A stretch of 48,253 bases of DNA, from IMG/VR virus record IMGVR_UViG_3300030406_001057, positions 2,189 through 50,441 of that record, one strand, 5' to 3'. This DNA comes from a virus. Below are positions 24,943 to 34,073 of this stretch, in pieces. The translations under genes and the position numbers were made by a program. Every line of letters starts with the position of its first letter. The first letter of the stretch is position 1. The notes beneath the pieces are model-generated. The model was not told where the DNA came from and made no database searches. It saw nothing but the letters and a program-made list of their open reading frames with translations.

Positions 24943-27900
24943 ATGTCTCGAGCTCGTGTCGATCAGATAGTTAATCAACAAGGTACAGGTGGTGTAGAAT
25001 TCCCTTACGGTCTTGAAGTTAACGCTGATCAAACCTTAAAAATTGGAGGACCTGTAGTATTACATGGAGGTTCTGCATCAACATCAGCAAACCAAATACC
25101 TAAGACAGGAAGCAACGGAGAACTGGTATGGGGAACACTCCCTAACTTTCAAGTCAACGCTGTTGATTCTGGTAGTAATTTTGGTGTGCAAATTAGTGAT
25201 CCCTCAGGACAGTTTCCTTCATCTCAAGTTGAATTTGTTGGTGGTTCAAATGTAACTTTAACTAGAGCAGGTGATCAAATCACAATCAATTCTAGTTTTG
25301 TTAATACTAACACAATTACTACTCTAGAAACATCTGGTGGTAGTCCCGTATCTGGTACGTTGACTCTTGCTGGCGCAGGCAGTACCACAATTACACAAAA
25401 CTCAAGCACTTTTAACATCAGTTCTGTTGATACAACATACACTGCTGGAACTGGTATCAATCTAGTAGGAACAGAGTTCAGTCTTCCTCAAGCATTAAAC
25501 ACATCAGACTCTCCTACATTTGATGCCCTTACTGTTACCAATGGAATCACAGCAGGATCTATTTCATCTAGTGGTAACATAAGTGGTACATGGAATGGTA
25601 GCGTAATCGGAATTGATAAAGGTGGTACAGGATCAACCACTGCGTCTGCTGCATTCTTAGCACTTGCACCTAGTGTTGCTTCAGCATCTGCTAAGTTTCT
25701 GACTACAGATGGAAGTAGTATTTACTGGGATAATTTACCATCTACCAGTGGATTTACACCAGTCACATATCAGATGACTGCACTGGACGGTGCAACTGCT
25801 AATAATGTTAAGACTAGAATCACTGATAACGGTGGTAACTACTCGGAAGTTGTCTTTACAACCAGTGATGATATTACTTTAAGTAGATCTGGTAATACTA
25901 TTACTATTGGATCTACAAATGCAAACGATACTGTACTAACTTCAGAACAGGTAGAAGATATCGTCGGTGGAATGATCGACAACAATGCTAATACTGGTAT
26001 CACAGTTGCATATAACGATGTGACTGGTAACATGGAATACTCTGTTAGTTCTACAGCAGTTACAGATGCTGATACAACATATGATTTAACGAGTGCTCAG
26101 ATCACAGGTGGTATCGGTCTTCAGTTAGTTCCTGGAGGAACAGGACAGGGTAGTGCGACTGATCAGGTTAATATCATCGGTGGTAATAACGTCTCAGTCT
26201 TAAAAGATAGTAGCACTGGAAACATTACTATCGCTGCTACTGATACAAACACTGATACTGTTACACAACTACAAGTTACTGGACCCAACACTTCAGGAGG
26301 TTCATATGCTTCAGGAAGTATTTCTTTCCAAGCATCTGGGTCTATCAACATGGTTCAGGCAGGACAGGTCATCGCTATTAGTGCAAGTGATACAAACTCT
26401 TATGTAAATGATGCAACTTATAATCAAATTACTGGTGCTCTAACTCTTGAAAGAACTGGTGGTTTAACAGATGTTGTTCTACCTATTACTGATCTTCAAA
26501 CATACTTGGACAATAGGTATATTACAATCGCTGGTGCGAGTGATGCAAAGATTACATCAGCAAATTGGAATACTGGAAACGGTAATCTAACTTTAACTGC
26601 TAACGATGGTAGTTCTCCTCTTGTCGTCAATCTTGATGGTAGATATACTACAGACACTGGTCCTAACTGGTATGTTAAACAAGGATCTTTTGCAGTAGCA
26701 GGTAATAATCCAGGTGGATTCCATACAAACAGATTACTTTTGAATCTTATTAGAGATGATGGAGCGGGTGATACAACTGTTTCCATTGAGACTGAACCTC
26801 TATACGATTATCTTGATACACTGTATGCTCCTATCACCACTGTTGATACTGCTGTAAGTTCCTTTACGTTTAGCAGTGGAACTCTTGCTATGACTGTTAG
26901 TAACGGTGATGCTTATAGTTTTGATCTAGATGCTAGGTATGTTACAGAAGATACATTTGTTTCTGGTTCTACTTTTGATGTTACAAATGGTGTTTTGACT
27001 ATCACGCAGGGTATGAACTCTCCGTTTGGTAATCCAAATCCACCTTCTGCTGTTACTGTAGATTTAGATGGTAGATATAAACTAGACACAGCATTAGATG
27101 TTGCTATCTCAACACTAAATTTCAACCCAGCTAACGGTCAACTATATGCTGCAAGAAATGATGGTACTAATACTGTAACAGAAAGTTTAGATGGTAGATA
27201 TTTTGATGATGTTAGTTTAAGTGGAACTACATTTACATTCAACAGAACTAATGGAAATAATAAAGTAATCAATCTTAATCCACAAAGAATTGATGTTCCT
27301 AATGGAGCAAAATTACTTTTTTATAATTCTTCTGCTCCCTGTGGATATGTAAAAGTTACAACTAGCGTCCTTAACAACTCAGCATTGAGAGTTGTAACTG
27401 GAACTGGTGCTGGAACTGGTGGTAATACATCATTCACTAATATATTCACTGCAAGTAGAAGTGATGGTGCTAGTGTTGCTAGAGGTAATTTAGATGTTGG
27501 AGGTGGAGTTGATGTAACTTTTGGATCTGGATTTGCTGTTAACAGAGGAAACCTTTCTTTAACTGGTAACCCAACCGCAGTTCTTGGATCTGGATTCTCA
27601 ATTAACATTACTGGTAATCCTTCTCCAGGAAATTTAAAAGCAGCAAACCATGCTGTTTCACAAAACCAAATGCCTAGTCATACACACAGTTATCAAAGAG
27701 CTACTTTTAATGGTAGAGCAGACTGGGATGATGGTTCATGTTCTAGAGGTCATCAAACTGTTAATACAGGAGGAAGAGGTGGTGGTCAAGGACATCAACA
27801 TAACATGAATGGTAATCCAGGAAGAGGAAACTTAGGTACTAGTATTAGTGGAAACCTTACTTCTGGTAGAGGAAATCTTGCTATCAATGGTAATCCATCA

Positions 27901-28065
27901 GTTAGTGGTGATATTAGTAGTAGTGGTTCATCTCAACTAAATATTACAGGACAACCTACTCTTTCTGCTGGTAGTATAAACATGGCAGTAAAATATGTGG
28001 ATGTTATAATAGCTGAAAGAGTAACATCTGCACCTAATCAATGCAACATTAATGATGGAGACTAA
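24943..28065 (+). CDS. large tail-fibre or virion adhesin protein
   Basis: A 1040-residue late protein rich in Gly, Ser, Thr and Asn. The start (MSRARVDQIVNQQGTGG) and the segments FVGGSNVTLTRAGDQITINSSF and YTAGTGINLVGTEFSL also appear in the fibre gene at 29013, so they are paralogues. The middle has repeats ending in LDGRY (at least five). Residues about 850-1000 are glycine-rich collagen-like or polyglycine sequence (GRGNL, GNPSPGNL, GGRGGGQGHQHN) around QMPSHTHS, the histidine-containing tip motif of tail-collar proteins. Probably a trimeric adhesin for host binding. Confidence 0.85.
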   Translation: MSRARVDQIVNQQGTGGVEFPYGLEVNADQTLKIGGPVVLHGGSASTSANQIPKTGSNGELVWGTLPNFQVNAVDSGSNFGVQISDPSGQFPSSQVEFVGGSNVTLTRAGDQITINSSFVNTNTITTLETSGGSPVSGTLTLAGAGSTTITQNSSTFNISSVDTTYTAGTGINLVGTEFSLPQALNTSDSPTFDALTVTNGITAGSISSSGNISGTWNGSVIGIDKGGTGSTTASAAFLALAPSVASASAKFLTTDGSSIYWDNLPSTSGFTPVTYQMTALDGATANNVKTRITDNGGNYSEVVFTTSDDITLSRSGNTITIGSTNANDTVLTSEQVEDIVGGMIDNNANTGITVAYNDVTGNMEYSVSSTAVTDADTTYDLTSAQITGGIGLQLVPGGTGQGSATDQVNIIGGNNVSVLKDSSTGNITIAATDTNTDTVTQLQVTGPNTSGGSYASGSISFQASGSINMVQAGQVIAISASDTNSYVNDATYNQITGALTLERTGGLTDVVLPITDLQTYLDNRYITIAGASDAKITSANWNTGNGNLTLTANDGSSPLVVNLDGRYTTDTGPNWYVKQGSFAVAGNNPGGFHTNRLLLNLIRDDGAGDTTVSIETEPLYDYLDTLYAPITTVDTAVSSFTFSSGTLAMTVSNGDAYSFDLDARYVTEDTFVSGSTFDVTNGVLTITQGMNSPFGNPNPPSAVTVDLDGRYKLDTALDVAISTLNFNPANGQLYAARNDGTNTVTESLDGRYFDDVSLSGTTFTFNRTNGNNKVINLNPQRIDVPNGAKLLFYNSSAPCGYVKVTTSVLNNSALRVVTGTGAGTGGNTSFTNIFTASRSDGASVARGNLDVGGGVDVTFGSGFAVNRGNLSLTGNPTAVLGSGFSINITGNPSPGNLKAANHAVSQNQMPSHTHSYQRATFNGRADWDDGSCSRGHQTVNTGGRGGGQGHQHNMNGNPGRGNLGTSISGNLTSGRGNLAINGNPSVSGDISSSGSSQLNITGQPTLSAGSINMAVKYVDVIIAERVTSAPNQCNINDGD

Positions 28066-28394
28066 TGCAATTAGAAACTGGTGATTTTTGTCCGTTAGTA
28101 AATGGACCATGTAAAAAATTTGAATGTAAATGGTGGATTCAAGTCAAAGGTAATCATCCTCAGACTGGACAAGAAATTGAGGAGTGGGATTGCACAGTAG
28201 CATTTCTACCCATGTTAATTATTGAAGCATCACAGCAGGCAAGACAAACTGGTGCTGCGGTAGAGAGTTTTAGAAATATTGCGACTGAACAAAATCAACA
28301 GTTGCAAGAAAATTTATTAGAAGCACAGAAGATAGTTCCTGCTATCGTCTCTGCTGCTCTAAATAATAACGGAGTCATAGAAGGAAGCAAATGA
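28065..28394 (+). CDS. conserved cyanophage protein, Cys-containing
   Basis: One hundred and nine residues, starting on the stop of the fibre gene (TAATG). The N-terminus has FCPLVNGPCKKFECKWW and then WDCTVAF, four Cys that could bind a metal or form disulphides. The C-terminal half is helical (ESFRNIATEQNQQLQENL). I do not know its function. Position between fibres suggests an assembly or accessory role. Confidence 0.75.
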   Translation: MQLETGDFCPLVNGPCKKFECKWWIQVKGNHPQTGQEIEEWDCTVAFLPMLIIEASQQARQTGAAVESFRNIATEQNQQLQENLLEAQKIVPAIVSAALNNNGVIEGSK

Positions 28395-28975
28395 AGTTTT
28401 TTCTTATGAGAGGTAACGGTGACCCTGATGGTACTGTCTCATTTAATTCTGATATAACATACTGCAATGAAGACTATTCAACAAAGATTAGTGAGGACGT
28501 TTGGTGTGTTCGTTATGATGATGAAGTTGTTCCTGCTATCTCTGATATAGAACTAAGCGATGGAACACATAAATCTCTCGATCAGGATGAACTAAATACT
28601 TTCAGTGCCTTAGCAGAAAAACTTTTTAATGAGGCAAAAGCTGCTGCCGATGCGAGTGAGGCAGAACAACAGAGACAAGATGATGAAGAGTACATGCGTA
28701 ATTACATTACTTGGACTATAAGGGCTAAGAAATCTAGAGATGAGATGTTAGCATCATCTGATCCTTATATTCTATTGAGTAACTTAGATGATACTGGTTG
28801 GGAAGCGTGGAGACAATGGGTTAGGGATCTTCCACAACAACATGATGCTCCCATGAATATTGATTCATGGACTGAACCACCAACGAATGCTAATGATATG
28901 GTTGTTGATATTTTCACTAAATTCAAACGCAACTGTGAAACTAGCAAGAAACTTTACGATCATTATTATCCCTAA
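28391..28975 (+). CDS. possible tail-assembly chaperone-like protein
   Basis: One hundred and ninety-four residues. The C-terminal half resembles phage tail-fibre assembly chaperones: RAKKSRDEMLASSDPYIL, then DDTGWEAWRQWVRDLPQ, the R-x-x-x-L-x-x-S-D ... W-x-x-x-R-x-x-x-R-D-L-P layout. The N-terminal half is beta-rich (MKFFLMRGNGDPDGTV) with an acidic Ala-rich linker. Such chaperones fold or attach fibres made by neighbouring genes, which fits its place between two fibre genes. Family call is by pattern only. Confidence 0.7.
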   Translation: MKFFLMRGNGDPDGTVSFNSDITYCNEDYSTKISEDVWCVRYDDEVVPAISDIELSDGTHKSLDQDELNTFSALAEKLFNEAKAAADASEAEQQRQDDEEYMRNYITWTIRAKKSRDEMLASSDPYILLSNLDDTGWEAWRQWVRDLPQQHDAPMNIDSWTEPPTNANDMVVDIFTKFKRNCETSKKLYDHYYP

Positions 28976-28977
28976 CT

Positions 28978-28985
28978 GATAAATA
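28978..28985 (+). promoter_or_regulatory. late promoter GATAAATA
   Basis: One base off the TATAAATA consensus, 27 bases before the ATG at 29013. Confidence 0.55.
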
Positions 28986-29012
28986 CTTTTATTACAGGGG
29001 AAGTAGTGTCTA

Positions 29013-32000
29013 ATGTCTAAAATTAGAGTAGATGAACTCATCAATCAAAGCAATAGTGGACCTACTTTAGCAGTAGAAGGTCTTCGAGTTCCTTCTACTA
29101 AATCTTTGGTAGTTGAAGGCATCATCTCTTTAAACGGTGACACTGGATTGACTGGACAAGTTCTTTCTAGGACTACTACTGGAGTGGGTTGGAGCAATGT
29201 ACCCCTCACAGATAACAATACTACTTACACACTCAGCACTATTGATGGTGCTAACCCTGCTACTGATAAAGTAATTAGATTGTCTGCTGGTGGATCTGGA
29301 AGTGGATACACCGATGTTGTTCTTGTAGCAGGCAATAATGTTTCTCTTACAAGAAGTGGTGGAAGAATTACTATAGATTCTTCATTCACTGATACAAATA
29401 CTGTTACACGATTAGGTGTTAACGGACAGAATTATACCGATGGTGATCTTAATCTTATCGGAACTGGTGCAGCGACAATCACCCAGTCTGGTAGAACATT
29501 TACCATCAATGTTAACGACGACAATACAACATACACTGGAGAAAGTGGTGTTACAATTACTGGTGATAACAAGATTAAGATTGGACAACCTGTAGGTCCA
29601 AATGATCCTGTTACATTCCAGCAAGTAACTGTTAGTGGAAATTTAATTGTACAAGGTACAACCACTACAAGTAATACAGTTACTGTAACTACTTTAGATA
29701 AATTTATTAACTTAAATGATGTTGTAATTCCTACAGATGCTGTAGCAGATGGTGGTGGAATTAGACTTAAAGGTGACTCTCCACATACTATTCTGTGGAG
29801 TAATACTAATGAATCATGGACTTCTTCTGAGCATTTTAATCTTGCTAGTGGAAGAACTTATAAAATCAATGGTGATGAAGTCATTACCAGTACAGGACTT
29901 GGAAATATTATCAGAGCATCAAGTTTAGAATCTGTTGGTGTTCTATCTGCTGGTAGATGGGAAGCACAAACTATCGGTATTGCATATGGTGGTACAGGTA
30001 CAACCAATGCTAATGATGCTTTAAATGCATTCTTACCATCACAAGCAGCAAACTCTAGTAAGTATCTAACAACCGATGGGCAGAATACATCTTGGGCTTC
30101 TATACCTCCAACATATAATGGATGGAGTGTTGGAGATAATAGTGTTACCACATCTGTAGACTCTAATGATATTGTTAGATTTATTGGTACTGGTAGTGCT
30201 TTAGTCACGTTGGATAATGTTAATAAAAGATTAACTATCAATGCAGACAACACAACATATAATCTATCTGTTGAGAACCAACAGCAACCTAATAGAAAGA
30301 GTATTCGTTTAACAGACAGCACTGGATACGCTGAAGAGGTAGTTCTATCTGCTGGTACTGGTGTTACTCTAACAAGAACTGGATCAAGACTAGAGTTTTC
30401 TGTAGATCAAGACCTTAGTGCAAGTGCAATACCTAACTTTACTGGTATTGATATTACTGGTACTGTTAATGCTACAACATACACTGGTTCTGCAGCACAA
30501 CTATCAAACTTAACTGGAGTTCCTAACGGAGTTTATGGTAGTTCTGGAGTCATTCCTGTTATATCTGTTGACCCTACTGGTAGAATTACAAATATTTCTA
30601 CAGCACCAAACACAGGTGCAGCAGGTTCTGGTGGTATTGTTGCTGGTGGTAGTGACTACTCATTACAATACAATAATAATGGAGGACTTGCTGGATCAGA
30701 TAAAATTAAATTTGAACCTATTCAAGGTGAATTAACACTTAGTGGATATCTTGTATCAGATAATATTGTATCTACTGGTGCAACAATTACAGAACTACAA
30801 GCACTTGATTACATTAAGTTCCCAAGTAAAACTATTAGTGAACGTGATTATCTAAATGTTCTGAACGGATCTGTAATTTATAATAATGTTTCTAACCGAC
30901 TTGAAATGTATCAAGACGGTGAGTGGATTCCTATAGGTGGTATCACACAACTCGGAGATCTATTAGATGTTCAAGCAGGACACCCTGGTGATGGACAAGT
31001 TCTAAGTTTTAGTTCTAATGGTAATAGATGGGTTCCTACTACTGTTACAGCTGGTGGTGGTATACAACAGAACAGTTCGATGGTTGTTAACAACAACTCT
31101 ATTCCTTCTGGTTCTGGTAGTTTAACATTTAACTCTGCACAAAACTTACTTACATTTACTCCACCCGATATCAGTTCGTTTATTTCAAGTGAAACAGATC
31201 CAATATTTTCTGCATCACCTTCAGCAAGTATTACTAGTGCAAATATTTCTAATTGGAACTCAGCATATAATTGGGGTGATCATTCTATTGTTGGATATCT
31301 ACAAGCAACAAATACAGACAAGGCAAATTGGAATTTAGCATACAGTTGGGGTGATCATTCTTCTGCAGGATACTTAACATCGGAAACAGATACTCTTGAT
31401 AGTGTAACTGGTAGAGGTAATACCACTATCAACAATATCTCAGTCGGACAACTAACTGCTGGTGGTTTAACTTATCCAAACACCAACGGGACATCAGGTC
31501 AAGTTTTGACTAGTGATGGCACAGGAAATATTGTATGGGCAGCAGGTGGTTCTGGTGGTGGATCAACTGTATCTGATATAGATGATCTTACCGATGTTAC
31601 TATTTCATCTCCAACTTCAGGTCAGGTTCTTTACTACAATGGAACTAACTGGACTAATGGTGTTACCTCATCTTATGGTGATTCTGATGTAAGCACACAT
31701 CTTAATACTTCTAGTGCTTCAGCAGGTCAAATTCTTAGTTGGAATGGTACTGATTTTGTTTGGGTAGCAGATCAAACTGGTAGTTCTGGATCATCAACTT
31801 TTGTAGGACTAACTGATACTCCATCTTCGATGGGAACTGCTGGACAATTTATTGCAGTTAACTCTGGTGGAACAGCACTTGAGTTTGTTGCTGCTCCTTC
31901 TGGTGGAGGTGGTGCTAATGTAACCATATCTGATAACCCTCCTGCTAATCCTACTTCAGGTGATCTATGGTGGGAATCAGATAAAGGAAGATTAAAAATT

Positions 32001-34061
32001 CTTTACTCTACTGTGTGGGTTGACGCTAATCCTGTTGGAGGTGGTGGCGGTAGTGGTACATCCTATACAAATGGTGATGTAGATTCTCACCTTAACACTA
32101 GTGGTGCTACATCAAATCAAATTTTAAGTTGGAACGGCACTGACTATACTTGGATAGCACAGGTTGATACTGATACAACATACACCGCTGGAACTGGTAT
32201 CAGTCTAGTAGGAACACAGTTTAGTTTAGATTCAACTAGTTCTCCTACGTTTGCAGGAATGAGTTTAAATGGAACTGCACTACCATTTACTGATGGAACA
32301 TTTGATCTTGGTAGTACAACTAAGAAATGGAGATTTGTATACACTGATGGATTAGTTGCTGGTGGTTTAACTTATCCAACTTCCAACGGGACTAGTGGAC
32401 AGGTCTTGACTAGCAATGGATCTGGTGGCGTCACATGGACTACCGTATCTGGAGGAGGCGGTGGTGGAGCAACATCTCTTAATGGTCTTAGTGATGTAAA
32501 TACTGGAACTATATCTACTGGAAATGTATTACAGTATGATGGTACAGCAGGTGCATGGGTAGCAAATAATCTTGATGATATTCCTGGACACCCAGTAATC
32601 TCATGGACTCTTACACAAACAGCATCTGCTCATTACATATTTGCTGGCGAAGGATTCCCTGCAACTGCTGAAGATCCAACTTTATATCTCATAAGAGGTC
32701 AGTCATACGTCTTTAAAAATAGAACAGGTGGACATCCCTTTAGAATTCAATCTACAACTGCAACACCTGGTGGTGGTACACAATACAACGTTGGTGTAAC
32801 AAATAACGATGCTGCTAATAATACAGATTTAATATTTGTTGTTCCAATGAATGCACCTGATACATTGTACTATCAATGTACATCACATCCTGCGATGTTT
32901 GGAACAATTAATATTCTAAATGCCCAGCAGTCAATTGCTCTTAATGATCTTACTGATGTAGATGCAGTTTCTAATGCTACGAATGGATATATCTTAAAAT
33001 ATAATGGAGCTACATGGGAAATGGCTCCCGATTTAACTGGTTCTGTTTATACACTAAATGAAGTATTAACCGCAGGCAATACAAGTTCTGTAGCAGCAAC
33101 AGTCGGAGACCTTACATGTAGTAATTTAACAGTCAATGGAACGACAACTACAGTCAACAGTAACAATGTAAATATTGGAGATTCTAATCTTACTCTTAAC
33201 AGTGATGAGACAGGTACACCATCACAAAATGGTGGACTCACAATCGAAAGAGGTACATCTGATAATGTAGAAATTCGTTGGAATGAAACTTCAGATAAAT
33301 GGGAGTTCACTAATGATGGTACTTCTTACACTGATCTTGGTGGTGGTTCTTATAGTGATAGTGATGTTGAGAGTTTGATGGGTCAATATGATTTCCATAT
33401 TATACCTACGTCAAATGCTAATTATGATATTGGAACTGCAGAAAGAAAAGTAAGACACTTATTCTTAAGTGATAATAGTATCAAGTTTACTAACGATCAG
33501 AATCCTCCAGTATCATTCTCCCTTGGTGCTCCTAATGGTAAACTTACCTTTGAAGGAAAAGAAGTTGCAACCGTAGACACTACTGGTCTTGCTGAAGGAG
33601 ACAGTATGAGATGGCAAGCGTCTACTGCTTCGTTCGTCCCAGATCAACGTCTTAATGAAGTTGCTCCTGTTGGTTCTATCATGATGTATGGTGGATCTAC
33701 AGCACCTCCAGGTTGGTTGTTATGTGATGGTACATCAACAGCTTCTTATGGTGCTCTAGCAGCAGTAGTTGGACAATACACTCCTGATTTAAGAGATAGA
33801 TTTATTATAGCTGCTGGTACCACTTATGCTGTTGGTACTACTGGTGGTGAAGCAGAAGTAACTTTAACAGAAGCACAAATGCCTTCTCACTCTCACACTT
33901 GGACTCGTCAGGACTCTTCCGTTAACGCAGGTTATCGTCCTTGGCCAGCAAATAATAATGATGTTGTTGGAACCACAGTCAACACAAGTTCTGCTGGTGG
34001 AGACCAAGCACACAACAACATACCACCATATTATGCTTTGGTTTTCATTATCAAGACTTAA
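29013..34061 (+). CDS. giant tail fibre with cupredoxin-like domain and collar tip
   Basis: A 1682-residue late protein, the longest in the window. It opens like the fibre at 24943 (MSKIRVDELINQ). The body is a chain of beta-repeats including YNWGDHSIVGYL, TSGQVLTSDGTG and a VQGTTTTSNT module that appears twice and again in the next gene. Residues about 1190-1305 look like a cupredoxin: FKNRTGGHPFRI (His1241), then YYQCTSHPAMFG (Cys1289, His1292, Met1295), a full type-1 copper ligand set. The C-terminus is a tail-collar tip: MMYGGSTAPPGWLLCDG, LRDRFIIAAG, EAQMPSHSH. Likely a receptor-binding fibre. Confidence 0.9.
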   Translation: MSKIRVDELINQSNSGPTLAVEGLRVPSTKSLVVEGIISLNGDTGLTGQVLSRTTTGVGWSNVPLTDNNTTYTLSTIDGANPATDKVIRLSAGGSGSGYTDVVLVAGNNVSLTRSGGRITIDSSFTDTNTVTRLGVNGQNYTDGDLNLIGTGAATITQSGRTFTINVNDDNTTYTGESGVTITGDNKIKIGQPVGPNDPVTFQQVTVSGNLIVQGTTTTSNTVTVTTLDKFINLNDVVIPTDAVADGGGIRLKGDSPHTILWSNTNESWTSSEHFNLASGRTYKINGDEVITSTGLGNIIRASSLESVGVLSAGRWEAQTIGIAYGGTGTTNANDALNAFLPSQAANSSKYLTTDGQNTSWASIPPTYNGWSVGDNSVTTSVDSNDIVRFIGTGSALVTLDNVNKRLTINADNTTYNLSVENQQQPNRKSIRLTDSTGYAEEVVLSAGTGVTLTRTGSRLEFSVDQDLSASAIPNFTGIDITGTVNATTYTGSAAQLSNLTGVPNGVYGSSGVIPVISVDPTGRITNISTAPNTGAAGSGGIVAGGSDYSLQYNNNGGLAGSDKIKFEPIQGELTLSGYLVSDNIVSTGATITELQALDYIKFPSKTISERDYLNVLNGSVIYNNVSNRLEMYQDGEWIPIGGITQLGDLLDVQAGHPGDGQVLSFSSNGNRWVPTTVTAGGGIQQNSSMVVNNNSIPSGSGSLTFNSAQNLLTFTPPDISSFISSETDPIFSASPSASITSANISNWNSAYNWGDHSIVGYLQATNTDKANWNLAYSWGDHSSAGYLTSETDTLDSVTGRGNTTINNISVGQLTAGGLTYPNTNGTSGQVLTSDGTGNIVWAAGGSGGGSTVSDIDDLTDVTISSPTSGQVLYYNGTNWTNGVTSSYGDSDVSTHLNTSSASAGQILSWNGTDFVWVADQTGSSGSSTFVGLTDTPSSMGTAGQFIAVNSGGTALEFVAAPSGGGGANVTISDNPPANPTSGDLWWESDKGRLKILYSTVWVDANPVGGGGGSGTSYTNGDVDSHLNTSGATSNQILSWNGTDYTWIAQVDTDTTYTAGTGISLVGTQFSLDSTSSPTFAGMSLNGTALPFTDGTFDLGSTTKKWRFVYTDGLVAGGLTYPTSNGTSGQVLTSNGSGGVTWTTVSGGGGGGATSLNGLSDVNTGTISTGNVLQYDGTAGAWVANNLDDIPGHPVISWTLTQTASAHYIFAGEGFPATAEDPTLYLIRGQSYVFKNRTGGHPFRIQSTTATPGGGTQYNVGVTNNDAANNTDLIFVVPMNAPDTLYYQCTSHPAMFGTINILNAQQSIALNDLTDVDAVSNATNGYILKYNGATWEMAPDLTGSVYTLNEVLTAGNTSSVAATVGDLTCSNLTVNGTTTTVNSNNVNIGDSNLTLNSDETGTPSQNGGLTIERGTSDNVEIRWNETSDKWEFTNDGTSYTDLGGGSYSDSDVESLMGQYDFHIIPTSNANYDIGTAERKVRHLFLSDNSIKFTNDQNPPVSFSLGAPNGKLTFEGKEVATVDTTGLAEGDSMRWQASTASFVPDQRLNEVAPVGSIMMYGGSTAPPGWLLCDGTSTASYGALAAVVGQYTPDLRDRFIIAAGTTYAVGTTGGEAEVTLTEAQMPSHSHTWTRQDSSVNAGYRPWPANNNDVVGTTVNTSSAGGDQAHNNIPPYYALVFIIKT
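31458..31514 (+). repeat. direct repeat copy 1 in fibre gene
   Basis: The first 22 bases are identical to 32358-32379 and most of the rest agrees. The two copies are exactly 900 bases (300 codons) apart, so recombination between them would keep the reading frame. Confidence 0.8.
32358..32414 (+). repeat. direct repeat copy 2 in fibre gene
   Basis: Partner of 31458-31514. Both encode the segment AGGLTYP, then NGTSGQVLTS. Confidence 0.8.
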
Positions 34062-34073
34062 ATAAATACCCTT

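Noticed and set aside
29858-30322. Long minus-strand ORFs opposite the fibre genes
   Set aside because: The Thr/Ser/Gly-rich fibre coding leaves the opposite strand open by chance. None has a motif.
34061-34068. AATAAATA resembling a late promoter before the fibre gene at 34074
   Set aside because: It ends only 5 bases before the ATG, so the transcript would be leaderless; it also lies at the stop of the previous gene, where AT-rich sequence is common.
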